Shown: positions 44,948 through 53,788, counted from the stretch's first letter. The stretch is DNA of 64,000 bases from Rhodopseudomonas sp. BR0M22 (GCF_010907035.1 NZ_QUMK01000002.1:1-64000), one strand, 5' to 3'. The notes: a model not told the origin generated them from the sequence alone. Translations and numbers: made by a program.

Positions 44948-45745
44948 ATGAGCGACGACGGTCCCGAACGACGGTTTCGCACCCTGTTCATTTCGGACGT
45001 CCATCTCGGCGCACGAGGATCGCAGGCCAATCTGCTGCTGGATTTCCTCCGCGTCCACGATGCCGATACGATCTATCTGGTCGGCGACATCGTCGACGGC
45101 TGGGCGCTGAAGTCGAGCTGGTACTGGCCGCAATCGCACAACGACTTCGTGCAGAAGATGTTGCGCAAGGTCCGCAAGGGCGCGCGGATCATCTACGTAC
45201 CGGGTAATCACGACGAGTTCCTGCGCTCGTACTACGGCACGCATTTCGGTGGCATCGAGGTGGTCGAGAACGCGATCCACACCGGCGCAGACGGTCGCCG
45301 CTATCTCGTCATCCACGGCGATATCTTCGATCTGGTGGTACAGAACGCGCGCTGGCTCGCTCATGTCGGCGACAAGGCCTACGACCTCGCGATCCGGCTC
45401 AACCGCATCGTCAACGCGTTCCGCCGCTGGTTCGGCGTGCCGTATTGGTCGCTGTCGCAATGGGCCAAGCACAAGGTCAAGAACGCGGTGAACTACATCG
45501 GCGCGTTCGAGGAGACGCTGGCGCAGGAAGCCCGCCGTCACGGCACCGACGGCGTGATTTGCGGCCACATCCACACCGCCGCGATCCGCGACTTCCACGG
45601 CATCAACTACATGAATTGCGGCGACTGGGTCGAAAGCTGCACGGCGCTCGCCGAGCATGAGGACGGCCGGTTCGAGATCATCACCTGGACCGATCTGCTG
45701 AAGCGCAATTTGCCGGTGCCGACGGTCGCGGCGCGGGCCGCCTGA
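44948..45745 (+). CDS. Calcineurin-like phosphoesterase, PlcP-like phospholipase C (or LpxH-like)
   Basis: Metallophosphoesterase of 265 residues. Metal motifs: FISDVHLGARGS (DxH), LVGDIVDGW (GD), VPGNHDEFLR (GNHD), VIHGDIFD and CGHIHTA (GHxH). SSWYWPQSHNDFVQKMLRK and MNCGDWVESCTALAEHEDG match, from memory, PlcP of rhizobia, which splits phosphatidylcholine to diacylglycerol when phosphate is low. Such proteins are often labelled UDP-2,3-diacylglucosamine diphosphatase, the main alternative. Its stop overlaps the next ATG (TGATG) of a glycosyltransferase, as in known plcP-agt pairs. Confidence 0.85.
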   Translation: MSDDGPERRFRTLFISDVHLGARGSQANLLLDFLRVHDADTIYLVGDIVDGWALKSSWYWPQSHNDFVQKMLRKVRKGARIIYVPGNHDEFLRSYYGTHFGGIEVVENAIHTGADGRRYLVIHGDIFDLVVQNARWLAHVGDKAYDLAIRLNRIVNAFRRWFGVPYWSLSQWAKHKVKNAVNYIGAFEETLAQEARRHGTDGVICGHIHTAAIRDFHGINYMNCGDWVESCTALAEHEDGRFEIITWTDLLKRNLPVPTVAARAA

Positions 45746-46800
45746 TGCGCATCCTGATCGCGACCGACGCCTGGCACCCGCAGGTCAACGGCGTGGTGCG
45801 GACGCTGACGATGATGGCCGAAGCGGCGAAGTCGCTCGGCGTCGAGGTCGTGTTTCTCACGCCCGAGACGTTTCCGACGGTGGCGTTGCCGAGCTATCCG
45901 GATCTGCGGATCGCGATCCCGAATCCGATCCGGGTCGCGCATCTGATCAATGCGGCGCAGGCCGACTGCGTCCATATCGCCACCGAAGGGCCGATCGGGC
46001 TCGCGGCGCGGCGCTATTGCCGCAAGCGCGGTCTGCGCTTCACCACCAGCTTTCACACCCGGTTCCCCGAATACGTCTCGGCGCGGGCGCCGATCCCGGA
46101 GTCCTGGGTGTGGTCGCTGCTGCGCCGGTTTCACGGCGCCAGCCATGCCGTGATGGCGGCGACGCCGGCGCTCGCCGACGAGCTGCGCGGCCGCGGCTTC
46201 CGCAATGTCGTGCTGTGGCCGCGCGGCGTCGACGGGCATCTGTTCCATCCGCGCGAGGGCGCCGATCTCGGCCTGCCGCGGCCGGTGTTTCTCTCGGTCG
46301 GCCGGGTCGCGGTCGAGAAGAACCTCGAGGCGTTCCTGTCGCTCGATCTGCCCGGCACCAAGGTGGTGGTCGGCGACGGCCCTGCGCGTGCGTCGCTGGA
46401 GCGCGACTTCCCGAACGCGGTGTTTCTCGGCGCCAAGCAGGGCGAGGCACTGGCGGAGGTCTACGCCGCCGCCGACGTGTTCGTGTTTCCGAGCAAGACC
46501 GACACTTACGGCTTGGTGCTGCTCGAGGCGCTGGCGAGCGGCGTGCCGGTCGCGGCCTATCCGGTGACCGGGCCGCGCGACGTCATCGGCGACGAGCCGG
46601 TCGGCGTGCTCAGCGAGGATCTGCGCACGGCCTGCCTCGGCGCCTTGGAAATCTCGCGCGACGCATGTCTGGCGTTTGCGGCCGATCACACCTGGGAAGC
46701 CTCGGCACAGGCCTTCATCGACAATGTCCGCCGCGCGGCCATGCTGGAATCGGCCCGGCTCGGCCCGCACGGCGCCAAGCCGCACCGGGTGGTCGCTTAG
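45745..46800 (+). CDS. GT4 glycosyltransferase, Agt-like (diacylglycerol glycosyltransferase)
   Basis: GT-B enzyme of 351 residues. N-terminus MRILIATDAWHPQVNGVVRT is the acceptor domain start; FTTSFHTRFPEYV and WPRGVDGHLFHP follow; donor-site FLSVGRVAVEKNLEAFL and FPSKTDTYGLVLLEALASGV carry the conserved Glu residues. It is translationally coupled to the PlcP-like gene (TGATG). By analogy to Agt it would add glucose or glucuronate to the diacylglycerol released by PlcP, replacing phospholipids by glycolipids. The donor sugar is not known. Confidence 0.87.
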   Translation: MRILIATDAWHPQVNGVVRTLTMMAEAAKSLGVEVVFLTPETFPTVALPSYPDLRIAIPNPIRVAHLINAAQADCVHIATEGPIGLAARRYCRKRGLRFTTSFHTRFPEYVSARAPIPESWVWSLLRRFHGASHAVMAATPALADELRGRGFRNVVLWPRGVDGHLFHPREGADLGLPRPVFLSVGRVAVEKNLEAFLSLDLPGTKVVVGDGPARASLERDFPNAVFLGAKQGEALAEVYAAADVFVFPSKTDTYGLVLLEALASGVPVAAYPVTGPRDVIGDEPVGVLSEDLRTACLGALEISRDACLAFAADHTWEASAQAFIDNVRRAAMLESARLGPHGAKPHRVVA

Positions 46801-46856
46801 CGCGGATGGAGCGCGCAGCTTGCCGGCGCGCGCCGCGGCGCGTTACATGCCGTGTC

Positions 46857-47843
46857 ATGACCAATTCCCCTGTGCTGCCCGTTTCCGTTGCCGATATCGA
46901 TGCGGCTGCCGAGGTGCTCGCGCCCGTCGCGGTGCGGACGCCGCTGCTGAGTTCACCCGCGCTCGACGCAGCGACCGGCGGCCGCGTGTTCCTCAAGCCG
47001 GAAGTTCTGCAGCGCACCGGCTCGTTCAAGTTTCGCGGCGCCTACAACAAGCTGGCGTCGCTGTCGCCGGAACTCCGGCGTGCCGGCGTCGTCGGGTTCA
47101 GCTCCGGCAATCATGCCCAGGGCGTCGCCGCGGCGGCGCAGCTGCTCGGCATTCAGGCCACGATCGTGATGCCGTCGGACGCGCCGGCTTCCAAGCGCGA
47201 GCGCACCGCCGGCTACGGCGCCGAAGTCGTGCTGTATGATCGGGAGCGCGAAGACCGCGAGGCGATCGCCCGCGACATCGCCGAGCGCAGCGGCGCGACA
47301 CTGGTGCGGCCGTTCGACGATCCGATGGTGATCGCCGGGCAGGGCACCGTCGGCCGCGAGATCGCCGAAGACCTTGCCGCGCTCGGTCTCGCGCCGGATC
47401 TGGTGATGGCGCCGGTCTCGGGCGGCGGGCTGGTCGCCGGCACCGCGCTGGCGATCAAGGCACGTTTCCCGCAGGCGGCGGTGATGTCGGCTGAGCCCGA
47501 GGGCTTCGACGATCACGCCCGCTCGCTGGTGGCGGGACGCCGCGAATCCAATCCGGCCGGCGGACGCACGATCTGCGATGCCTTGATGATGTCGATCCCG
47601 GGCGAACTCACCTTCGCGATCAACCGGGTGCTGCTCGCCGGCGGCGTTGCGGCGTCTGACGCCGAAGTCGGCCGTGCGGTCGGTTTCGCATTCCGTGAAC
47701 TGAAGCTGGTGGTGGAGCCCGGCGGCGCGGTGGCGCTGGCGGCAGTGCTGGCCGGCAAGCTGGATGTTCGCGGCAAGACCGTGGCGATCGTGCTGTCGGG
47801 CGGCAATGTCGATGCGGATCTGTTCGCTCGCCTGATCGCCTGA
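46857..47843 (+). CDS. Threonine/serine dehydratase-like PLP enzyme
   Basis: Fold-type II PLP enzyme of 328 residues, as in threonine ammonia-lyase or serine racemase. PLP lysine in RTGSFKFRGAYNKL; SSGNHAQGVAAAAQLLG and MAPVSGGGLVAGTA (phosphate-binding glycine loop) follow; VVEPGGAVALAAVLAG and IVLSGGNVDADLFARLI close it. There is no ACT regulatory domain, so it is the catabolic or racemase-sized form. ATG at 46857 is within CGTGTCATGACC; the frame runs through the previous gene but that part is antisense-like noise. Confidence 0.9.
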   Translation: MTNSPVLPVSVADIDAAAEVLAPVAVRTPLLSSPALDAATGGRVFLKPEVLQRTGSFKFRGAYNKLASLSPELRRAGVVGFSSGNHAQGVAAAAQLLGIQATIVMPSDAPASKRERTAGYGAEVVLYDREREDREAIARDIAERSGATLVRPFDDPMVIAGQGTVGREIAEDLAALGLAPDLVMAPVSGGGLVAGTALAIKARFPQAAVMSAEPEGFDDHARSLVAGRRESNPAGGRTICDALMMSIPGELTFAINRVLLAGGVAASDAEVGRAVGFAFRELKLVVEPGGAVALAAVLAGKLDVRGKTVAIVLSGGNVDADLFARLIA

Positions 47844-47887
47844 TCGTCTCAGACGTGCGGGCTCATCGGCTCGTTACGATTCGCTGA

Positions 47888-49372
47888 TTACGAAAAGAAA
47901 GCGATCTTTTCGGACTGGCTCATCCGCCGGAACGGCACCAGCGTGTCGCTGCGCATCTGCGATGGAGCCGCCACCGCGCCGCTGGCGATGGCTGCTGCGC
48001 CGAGTGAGGCGGGGGCAGCGGCGATCGCTTGGTCCGCGACGGCGCTCGCAGCAGCCATCGGGGCAGCCGGCATTGCGGCAGCGCTCATCGAGGCCGCGGT
48101 CGGTGCCGTCATGGCCGCCACCGGGGCGGCTTCGCCGATTTCGCCGACCGGGCCGAAGTCCGGTTCTGCACTGGCGACGGCTTCGTGTTCGCGCTCGTCC
48201 CGTTCCGACTCGGCGGGCGCTTCGAGCGCGTTGGCTGCGAATTCGTCGACCGCAAAGCTCGGGGCTTGGTCGGCCGGGATCGGCTCCGGCGCGGCCGCGA
48301 TCTCCTCGTTCAACGCCTGCTGCAGCGCTGCGATATCGGACTCGATTTCCTCGGCCGTGCTGGCCGCGGCGGCCGCGTAAGCGTCGTCCTCGGGCCGATA
48401 AGGGGCAGAGACCTCGGGCGACGACATCTCCTGCGCGACCAGATCGAGAACCGCGTCGTCTTCGGCGGCTTCGGCGTCGAGCGCCACCACCTCGTCGAGC
48501 AGATCGGTGGCGTCGTTCGGCTGCGCGATCAGCCCGATGCCGGCCGATGTCCCGGCTGTGGCCGGGGTCGGCTCGGCGATCTCGTCCGCTGCCTGCTCTG
48601 CCGTCTCGACGAACTCGACCTCATCCGCCTCGACGCCCGTCACCATGGTCAAAGCCGCCTCAGTCGGCGGCTGCGGTGCGGCGAGGGAGGCCGGCTGCGG
48701 AGCTTCGGCGAGCTGCGGGGCCGCCGGCTGCGGTGCCGGAGCGGGGCTGTGCTGCGCGGGGGCGGCCGGTGACACCGTGTCCGCGGTCGCGGGGGAGGCG
48801 GCTTTGGCTGCTGCCGCGGCAGGCGCGGCCTCCGCGGCCGCACCTGAGATCGCAGCGACGTGCTGCAGCATCTGGTCGAACGCCGCTTCGATCGCGCCGC
48901 GGTCGATCGTCGCCACCAGCCGGTGGCCGCCTTCGATCGCTGCGACCTGCTGGTCGAGCAGATCGCAGATCCGCGCGTCGGCGCCGCATTCGCGTAAAGT
49001 CGACGCCACCTCGCTGACGGCACGGGCACCGCGATGCGCCGCCGTCAGGGTCGCTGTGTCGTCCAGCGCGGCGATCGCCTTGGCGACCCGGGCGCGCGCT
49101 TCGCCGACCATCGCGCAGAGCGCGATCAACGATTCGCCGGCCGCTTCAGCCTGCGCCTGCTTTTGGGCGGCGAGTGTCTGTTCGATCCGCGCCACCGCGT
49201 CGAGCACCATGGTGGTGTCGGAGTTGCGGTTACGCTTGGCATACTCGTTGAGAAACCAGCGCCCGCGCGAAGTCTCCATGAAGGCTTCGCGGATCGCGTC
49301 GTAGTCCGCATCACTCGGCATTGCCGCTCGGGCGGAGATCGGCGAAAGGGCGAATGCTTCGTCGGCCATCAT
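47888..49372 (-). CDS. Alanine-rich protein of unknown function with conserved N-terminal domain
   Basis: Product of 495 residues, no recognised family. Residues about 15-200 look folded and helical (DADYDAIREAFMETSRGRWF, LNEYAKRNRNSDTTMVLDAV, LLDQQVAAIEGGHRLVATID). From about 185 to the end it is low-complexity Ala/Pro/Glu/Asp sequence ending PFRRMSQSEKIAFFS, a short conserved-looking basic/hydrophobic tail. The N-terminal pattern recalls uncharacterised alphaproteobacterial proteins found near chemotaxis genes, but I do not assign a role. ATG at 49372 was preferred to 49417. Soluble; no signal peptide or membrane helix. Confidence 0.75.
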   Translation of the reverse strand: MMADEAFALSPISARAAMPSDADYDAIREAFMETSRGRWFLNEYAKRNRNSDTTMVLDAVARIEQTLAAQKQAQAEAAGESLIALCAMVGEARARVAKAIAALDDTATLTAAHRGARAVSEVASTLRECGADARICDLLDQQVAAIEGGHRLVATIDRGAIEAAFDQMLQHVAAISGAAAEAAPAAAAAKAASPATADTVSPAAPAQHSPAPAPQPAAPQLAEAPQPASLAAPQPPTEAALTMVTGVEADEVEFVETAEQAADEIAEPTPATAGTSAGIGLIAQPNDATDLLDEVVALDAEAAEDDAVLDLVAQEMSSPEVSAPYRPEDDAYAAAAASTAEEIESDIAALQQALNEEIAAAPEPIPADQAPSFAVDEFAANALEAPAESERDEREHEAVASAEPDFGPVGEIGEAAPVAAMTAPTAASMSAAAMPAAPMAAASAVADQAIAAAPASLGAAAIASGAVAAPSQMRSDTLVPFRRMSQSEKIAFFS

Positions 49373-49444
49373 GGACTCGTTGCACAAATCACTGCGCGTC
49401 ACGATAACGATCACCACGATCCGCGTCGAATCGCAATTGAATTG

Positions 49445-50653
49445 ATGTCTTTCGAATCACAAATCCCCACCCCATCACCAGTTTCGAGCCGATTCGCAGT
49501 TCGGCTCGCGATGTTCTACGCGACCACCTTCACCGTCACCGGCACCTATCTGCCGTTCTTCACGGTGTGGCTGAAAGCCGTTGGAATCGAGGCTTCTTGG
49601 ATCGGCGTGATCGTCGCCGCGCCGGCGGTGACGCGCTTCACGCTGCTGCCTTTCATCACCGCCGCGGCCGAACGGCGCAACGCGATCCGCGCCGCAATGA
49701 TCACTACCGCACTGATCACCGCGCTCGGATTCACCCTCCTCGGAATCCTACGTGGGCCGCTGCTGATCTTGGTGATGTTCGTGCTCACCGCCTGCTTCTG
49801 GACTCCGATCGTGCCGCTGACCGACGGCTACGCGCTGAAGGCTGTGGCGCGGTACGGGTTGAACTACGGACCGCTGCGGCTGTGGGGCTCTGCCGCCTTC
49901 ATCGCCGCGGCGCTGATCAGCGGCGCGCTCGCCGATGTGGTGGCGCCAGAGCATCTGATCTGGTTGATCGTCGCCGCCGCATGGCTGGGCGCGGCCGCGA
50001 GCTTCGGCCTGCGACCGCTGGATGCGCCGGCGAAAGCTGTGGCGCAGCAGCGCGGCGCCGCGCTGCTGCGCAATCCCACCTTCCTGGCGATCATCATCGC
50101 CGCGGCGCTGATCCAAGGCAGCCACGCGGCCTACTATACGTTCGCATCGATCGTCTGGCAGGACGCCGGCCTCGGCGGCACGACGATCGCTGTGCTGTGG
50201 GTGCTCGGCGTCGTCGCCGAGATCGTGGTGTTCGCGCTGTCGCCGCGTTTCACCTGGTCGCCGATGTGGCTGATGCTGGGTGGCGCATTGAGCGCTGTGC
50301 TGCGCTGGCTGATCACCGCGCAGGATCCGTCATTGCCGCTGCTCACGGCGGTGCAGTTACTGCACGGCCTGACCTTCGGTCTGACCCAGGTCGGCACCAT
50401 GGGGCTGCTGGTCCGCCATGTACCCGGTCCTGTGATCGCGCGCGGGCAGGGCTACTACACCGCCGCGACCGGATTGGTGATGAGCTCCGCCTCGATCGCC
50501 TCCGGCGCGGTGTTCGCCCGCTATGGCATGGCGGTGTACGACATGATGGCGATGATGGGCCTCGCCGGCGCGGTGGTGCTGGTGCTGATGCGCCGGCGAT
50601 TGCTCGCGCCGGCGGGCGCCATTCAGCCCCACAGCGCCGGTTCGGGCGGATAG
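49445..50653 (+). CDS. MFS permease, HcaT/LacY-like branch
   Basis: Transporter of 402 residues and about 12 helices. FYATTFTVTGTYLPFFTVWL (helix 1), DGYALKAVARYGLNYGPLRLWGSAAFIAA (conserved Tyr-Gly-Arg-Trp-Gly region, shown only in part) and GQGYYTAATGLVMSSASIASG fit the MFS_1-like (HcaT) group that takes up phenylpropionate or sugars. Substrate unknown. The last 31 bases overlap the end of the convergent dipeptide epimerase gene; an uptake role for small peptides or their products would fit that neighbour but is unproven. Confidence 0.85.
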   Translation: MSFESQIPTPSPVSSRFAVRLAMFYATTFTVTGTYLPFFTVWLKAVGIEASWIGVIVAAPAVTRFTLLPFITAAAERRNAIRAAMITTALITALGFTLLGILRGPLLILVMFVLTACFWTPIVPLTDGYALKAVARYGLNYGPLRLWGSAAFIAAALISGALADVVAPEHLIWLIVAAAWLGAAASFGLRPLDAPAKAVAQQRGAALLRNPTFLAIIIAAALIQGSHAAYYTFASIVWQDAGLGGTTIAVLWVLGVVAEIVVFALSPRFTWSPMWLMLGGALSAVLRWLITAQDPSLPLLTAVQLLHGLTFGLTQVGTMGLLVRHVPGPVIARGQGYYTAATGLVMSSASIASGAVFARYGMAVYDMMAMMGLAGAVVLVLMRRRLLAPAGAIQPHSAGSGG

Positions 50654-51618
50654 ACCGTGCTGCCGTCGTAGCGCAGGCCGTCGTCGCGGTCGCGCGCCAG
50701 CAGCAGCGGGCCGTCGAGATCGACAAAGCGCGCGACCGGCGTCAGCAGCGTCGCCGGTGCCATTGCCAGCGAGGTCGCGACCATGCAGCCGACCATGATC
50801 TGCAGGCCGAGCGCCTGCGCGGCCTCGGCCATCGCCAGCGCCTCGGTGAGTCCGCCGGTCTTGTCCAGCTTGATGTTGACCGCATCGTAACGGCCGCGCA
50901 GCGCGGCCAGCGAGGCGTGGTCGTGAACGCTTTCGTCGGCACACACCGCGATCGGGCGAGAGATCTCGCTCAGTGCGTCGTCGCGGCCGGCCGGCAGCGG
51001 CTGCTCGACCAGAGTCACGCCGGCGTCGGCGCAGGCTTTGAGATTTTGCACGAGATTGTCAGGCGTCCAGGCTTCGTTGGCGTCGACGATCAGTTCGGCA
51101 TTCGGCGCGGCACGGCGCACCGCCGCAATCCGTGCATCGTCGCCATCGCCGCCGAGCTTGATCTTCAGCAGCGGCCTTGACGCTGCCTTGGCGGTGGCCT
51201 CGGCCATTGTCTCGGGCGTGCCGAGCGAAATGGTGTAGGCGGTGACGGCGGGGCGCGGCGGCGGGCTGCCAAGCAGCTCCCAGGCGCGCCGGCCGCCGAC
51301 CTTCGCCTCAAGATCGATCAGCGCGCAGTCGAGTGCGTTGCGGGCTGCGCCCGGCGGCATCGCGGCCTGCAACCCGGCTCGGTCCAGACCGGCCGCAAGC
51401 GGAGCGCGCATCGCCTCCAGCGCGGCGAGCGTGGCCTCGGGCGTCTCGCCGTAGCGCGCATAGGGTACGCATTCGCCGCGCCCGAGGTGGCTACCGGACC
51501 GCAACTCGGCGACCACGACGACCGCCTCGGTCTTGGCGCCGCGGCTGATGGTGAAGGCGCCGGCGATCGGCCAGCGCTCGATGCGGGCCGTCAGGTCGGA
51601 CGTGATGGGGGAGGACAT
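50623..51618 (-). CDS. L-Ala-D/L-Glu (dipeptide) epimerase, enolase superfamily
   Basis: Enzyme of 331 residues. Capping domain ARIERWPIAGAFTISRGAK; barrel with catalytic KIKLGGDGD (Lys-x-Lys), metal ligands in ELIVDANEAW, LVEQPLP and ADESVH, and the second catalytic Lys in VNIKLDKTGGL. DTG replaces no key residue, and PARN...ALDCALIDLEAK is typical of the dipeptide epimerase branch. It likely helps to recycle murein peptides. Divergent from mlaE across 104 bases that contain a perfect long inverted repeat. Confidence 0.9.
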   Translation of the reverse strand: MSSPITSDLTARIERWPIAGAFTISRGAKTEAVVVVAELRSGSHLGRGECVPYARYGETPEATLAALEAMRAPLAAGLDRAGLQAAMPPGAARNALDCALIDLEAKVGGRRAWELLGSPPPRPAVTAYTISLGTPETMAEATAKAASRPLLKIKLGGDGDDARIAAVRRAAPNAELIVDANEAWTPDNLVQNLKACADAGVTLVEQPLPAGRDDALSEISRPIAVCADESVHDHASLAALRGRYDAVNIKLDKTGGLTEALAMAEAAQALGLQIMVGCMVATSLAMAPATLLTPVARFVDLDGPLLLARDRDDGLRYDGSTVYPPEPALWG

Positions 51619-51626
51619 TTGCAGGC

Positions 51627-51665
51627 CTTGTCAGCTCAATCCGAGGGTTGCCCGGAGCTGACAAG
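51627..51665. promoter_or_regulatory. Perfect 11-base inverted repeat between the epimerase and mlaE
   Basis: CTTGTCAGCTC (51627-51637) and GAGCTGACAAG (51655-51665) are exact inverted copies separated by 17 bases, in the divergent gap between the epimerase start (51618) and mlaE (51723). No T-run follows. It could be an operator for either gene or a hairpin in one leader. Confidence 0.5.
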
Positions 51666-51722
51666 TATGGCTGGTAAAGCGCTTGTCCCGCAAGGCGACG
51701 GTCGAAACCGGATTGGCTCAAA

Positions 51723-52874
51723 ATGACACAGCAGATAGCGTTGGAGGGCGGCCCGTCGCTCGAACGGATCGCGCGTGGCGAAGGGCTGGCGCTGTGCGCG
51801 TCGGGATCATGGACGGCCAGGTTCGCGCCGGCGCTGGAGCGGCTGGTTGCCGAAGCCGAGCAGATCGCCGACAGCAAGCCGAACGTGTCGATCGATGTCT
51901 CGGGTATCGCGCGGCTCGACACTTTCGGGGCCTGGCTGATCGAGCGGCTGCGGCGCAATCTCGGACAGGACGGGGCTGAGGCGCGGATCTCCGGCTTGTC
52001 GACCAACTACGCCAGCCTGGTCGACGAGGTTCGCCAGGTCGGCACGGCGGAGCTGCCGCCGAAATCGGGATTGTCGCTGCGCGGGCCGATCGAAAAGCTC
52101 GGCCGCACCATGTATGCGTTTTTCGACGACATCGTTGCGCTGATCAGCATGATGGGCGCAGTGCTGGCCGGGCTTGGCCGGATCGTGATCCGGCCGACCT
52201 CGTTCCGGCTGACCTCGACGGTGCACCACCTCGAACAGGTGTGCTGGCGCGCGGTGCCGATCATCGTGCTGATCACCTTCCTGATCGGCTGCATCGTCGC
52301 CCAGCAGGGCATCTTCCATTTCCGCAAGTTCGGCGCCGATGTGTTCGTGGTCGACATGCTCGGCGTCCTGGTGCTGCGCGAGCTCGGCGTGCTGCTGGTC
52401 TCGATCATGGTCGCCGGCCGGTCGGGCAGCGCTTATACGGCCGAGCTCGGCTCGATGAAGATGCGCGAGGAGATCGACGCGCTGCGCACCATGGGGTTCG
52501 ATCCGATCGACGTGCTGATCGTGCCGCGGCTGATCGCGCTGGTGTTGGCGGTGCCGATCCTCACCTTCCTCGGTGCGATGGCGGCGCTGTATGGCGGCGG
52601 CCTGGTCGCCTGGGTGTATGGCGGTGTCGATCCCGAGGCGTTCCTGCTGCGGCTGCGTGACGCGATCTCGATCGACCACTTCACCGTCGGCATGATCAAG
52701 GCGCCGGTGATGGCCGCGGTAATCGGGATTGTCGCCTGTGTCGAAGGGCTGGCGGTGCAGGGCAGCGCCGAGTCGCTGGGCCGCCACACCACCGCGTCGG
52801 TGGTGAAGAGCATCTTCTTCGTGATCGTGATGGACGGCGTGTTCGCGATCTTTTTTGCGGGAATTGGAATCTGA
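51723..52874 (+). CDS. mlaE: MlaE phospholipid-transport permease with fused STAS (MlaB-like) domain
   Basis: Inner-membrane permease of the Mla ABC system, which moves phospholipids between inner and outer membranes. Product of 383 residues. The first about 115 residues form a STAS fold (SIDVSGIARLDTFGAWLIER), corresponding to the separate MlaB of enterobacteria. The permease part has EQVCWRAVPIIVLITFLIGC, FVVDMLGVLVLRELGVLL, the AGRSGSAYTAELGSMKMREE loop and five or six helices to the end. Two bases separate it from mlaF. Confidence 0.94.
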   Translation: MTQQIALEGGPSLERIARGEGLALCASGSWTARFAPALERLVAEAEQIADSKPNVSIDVSGIARLDTFGAWLIERLRRNLGQDGAEARISGLSTNYASLVDEVRQVGTAELPPKSGLSLRGPIEKLGRTMYAFFDDIVALISMMGAVLAGLGRIVIRPTSFRLTSTVHHLEQVCWRAVPIIVLITFLIGCIVAQQGIFHFRKFGADVFVVDMLGVLVLRELGVLLVSIMVAGRSGSAYTAELGSMKMREEIDALRTMGFDPIDVLIVPRLIALVLAVPILTFLGAMAALYGGGLVAWVYGGVDPEAFLLRLRDAISIDHFTVGMIKAPVMAAVIGIVACVEGLAVQGSAESLGRHTTASVVKSIFFVIVMDGVFAIFFAGIGI

Positions 52875-52876
52875 CG

Positions 52877-53650
52877 ATGACGGAAGCGGCCGATCCGATC
52901 ATCCGGGTGCGCGACGTCACCGTGCAGTTCGGCGCCACCAAGGTGCTGAACGGGCTCGATCTCGACGTTCGCCGCGGCGAGATCCTCGGCTTCGTCGGCC
53001 CGTCCGGTGCCGGCAAGTCGGTGCTGACCCGGACCATCATCGGCCTGGTGCCGAAGCTGAGCGGCAGCATCGAGGTGTTCGGCATCGACCTCGACAAGGC
53101 GGGCAAGGCGGAGCGTCGCGGCGTCGAGCGGCGCTGGGGCATCCTGTTCCAGCAGGGCGCGCTGTTCTCGTCGCTGACGGTGCGGCAGAACATTCAGTTC
53201 CCGGTGCGCGAATATCTCAAGCTGTCGCAGCGACTGCTCGACGAGATCACCATCGCCAAGCTGGTGATGGTCGGCCTGAAGCCGGACGTGATCGACCGCT
53301 ATCCGTCGGAACTGTCCGGCGGCATGATCAAGCGTGTGGCGTTGGCCCGCGCGCTGGCGCTGGATCCCGAACTGGTGTTCCTCGACGAGCCGACTTCGGG
53401 GCTCGACCCGATCGGCGCCGGCGATTTCGACGAGCTGGTGCGCACCCTGCAGCGCACTTTGGGCCTGACGGTTTTCATGGTAACCCACGACCTCGACAGC
53501 CTGCACACCGCTTGCGATCGCATCGCGGTGTTGGGGGATGGCAAGGTGATCGCGGCCGGAACCATCGCCGACATGCAGGCCTCGCAGCATCCGTGGCTGC
53601 GGTCCTATTTTCACGGCAAGCGCGCCCGCGCAGTGGTCGGTTCGCCATGA
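52877..53650 (+). CDS. mlaF: MlaF ATP-binding subunit
   Basis: ATPase of 257 residues driving the MlaE permease. Walker A GPSGAGKSVLT near 46, FQQGALFSSLTVRQNIQFPV (the Q-loop of the Mla/Ttg2 group), LSGGMIKRVALARALALDPE (signature LSGGM) and LVFLDEPTSGLDPIGAGDFD (Walker B). VTHDLDSLHTACDRIAVL contains the H-loop. The stop TGA overlaps the ATG of a small frame (ATGA). Confidence 0.95.
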   Translation: MTEAADPIIRVRDVTVQFGATKVLNGLDLDVRRGEILGFVGPSGAGKSVLTRTIIGLVPKLSGSIEVFGIDLDKAGKAERRGVERRWGILFQQGALFSSLTVRQNIQFPVREYLKLSQRLLDEITIAKLVMVGLKPDVIDRYPSELSGGMIKRVALARALALDPELVFLDEPTSGLDPIGAGDFDELVRTLQRTLGLTVFMVTHDLDSLHTACDRIAVLGDGKVIAAGTIADMQASQHPWLRSYFHGKRARAVVGSP

Positions 53651-53781
53651 TCGGGGCGCGTCCGGAAATTTCGATCGTCGCACCGTTGGTGCGTCGTTTT
53701 GCTTCCGCAATCTGCGCTCAAAGCCTGCCGCATGGCGCGGTGCGCTGCGGGCCGGCGGCGCCGCGGACTGGTGTGGAGTAA
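53647..53781 (+). CDS. Possible 44-residue coupled small protein in the mla operon
   Basis: The frame starts at an ATG overlapping the mlaF stop (ATGA) and encodes MIGARPEISIVAPLVRRFAS then 24 more residues ending GPAAPRTGVE. It fills the 138-base gap before mlaD. No family or membrane segment is recognised. The overlap suggests coupling but short frames of this size arise by chance in GC-rich DNA. Confidence 0.25.
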   Translation: MIGARPEISIVAPLVRRFASAICAQSLPHGAVRCGPAAPRTGVE

Positions 53782-53788
53782 AGGCCAA

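Noticed and set aside
44948-45745. Plain annotation of the phosphoesterase as LpxH
   Set aside because: Motifs and coupling to a GT4 transferase fit PlcP better, although LpxH-like activity is kept as the alternative.
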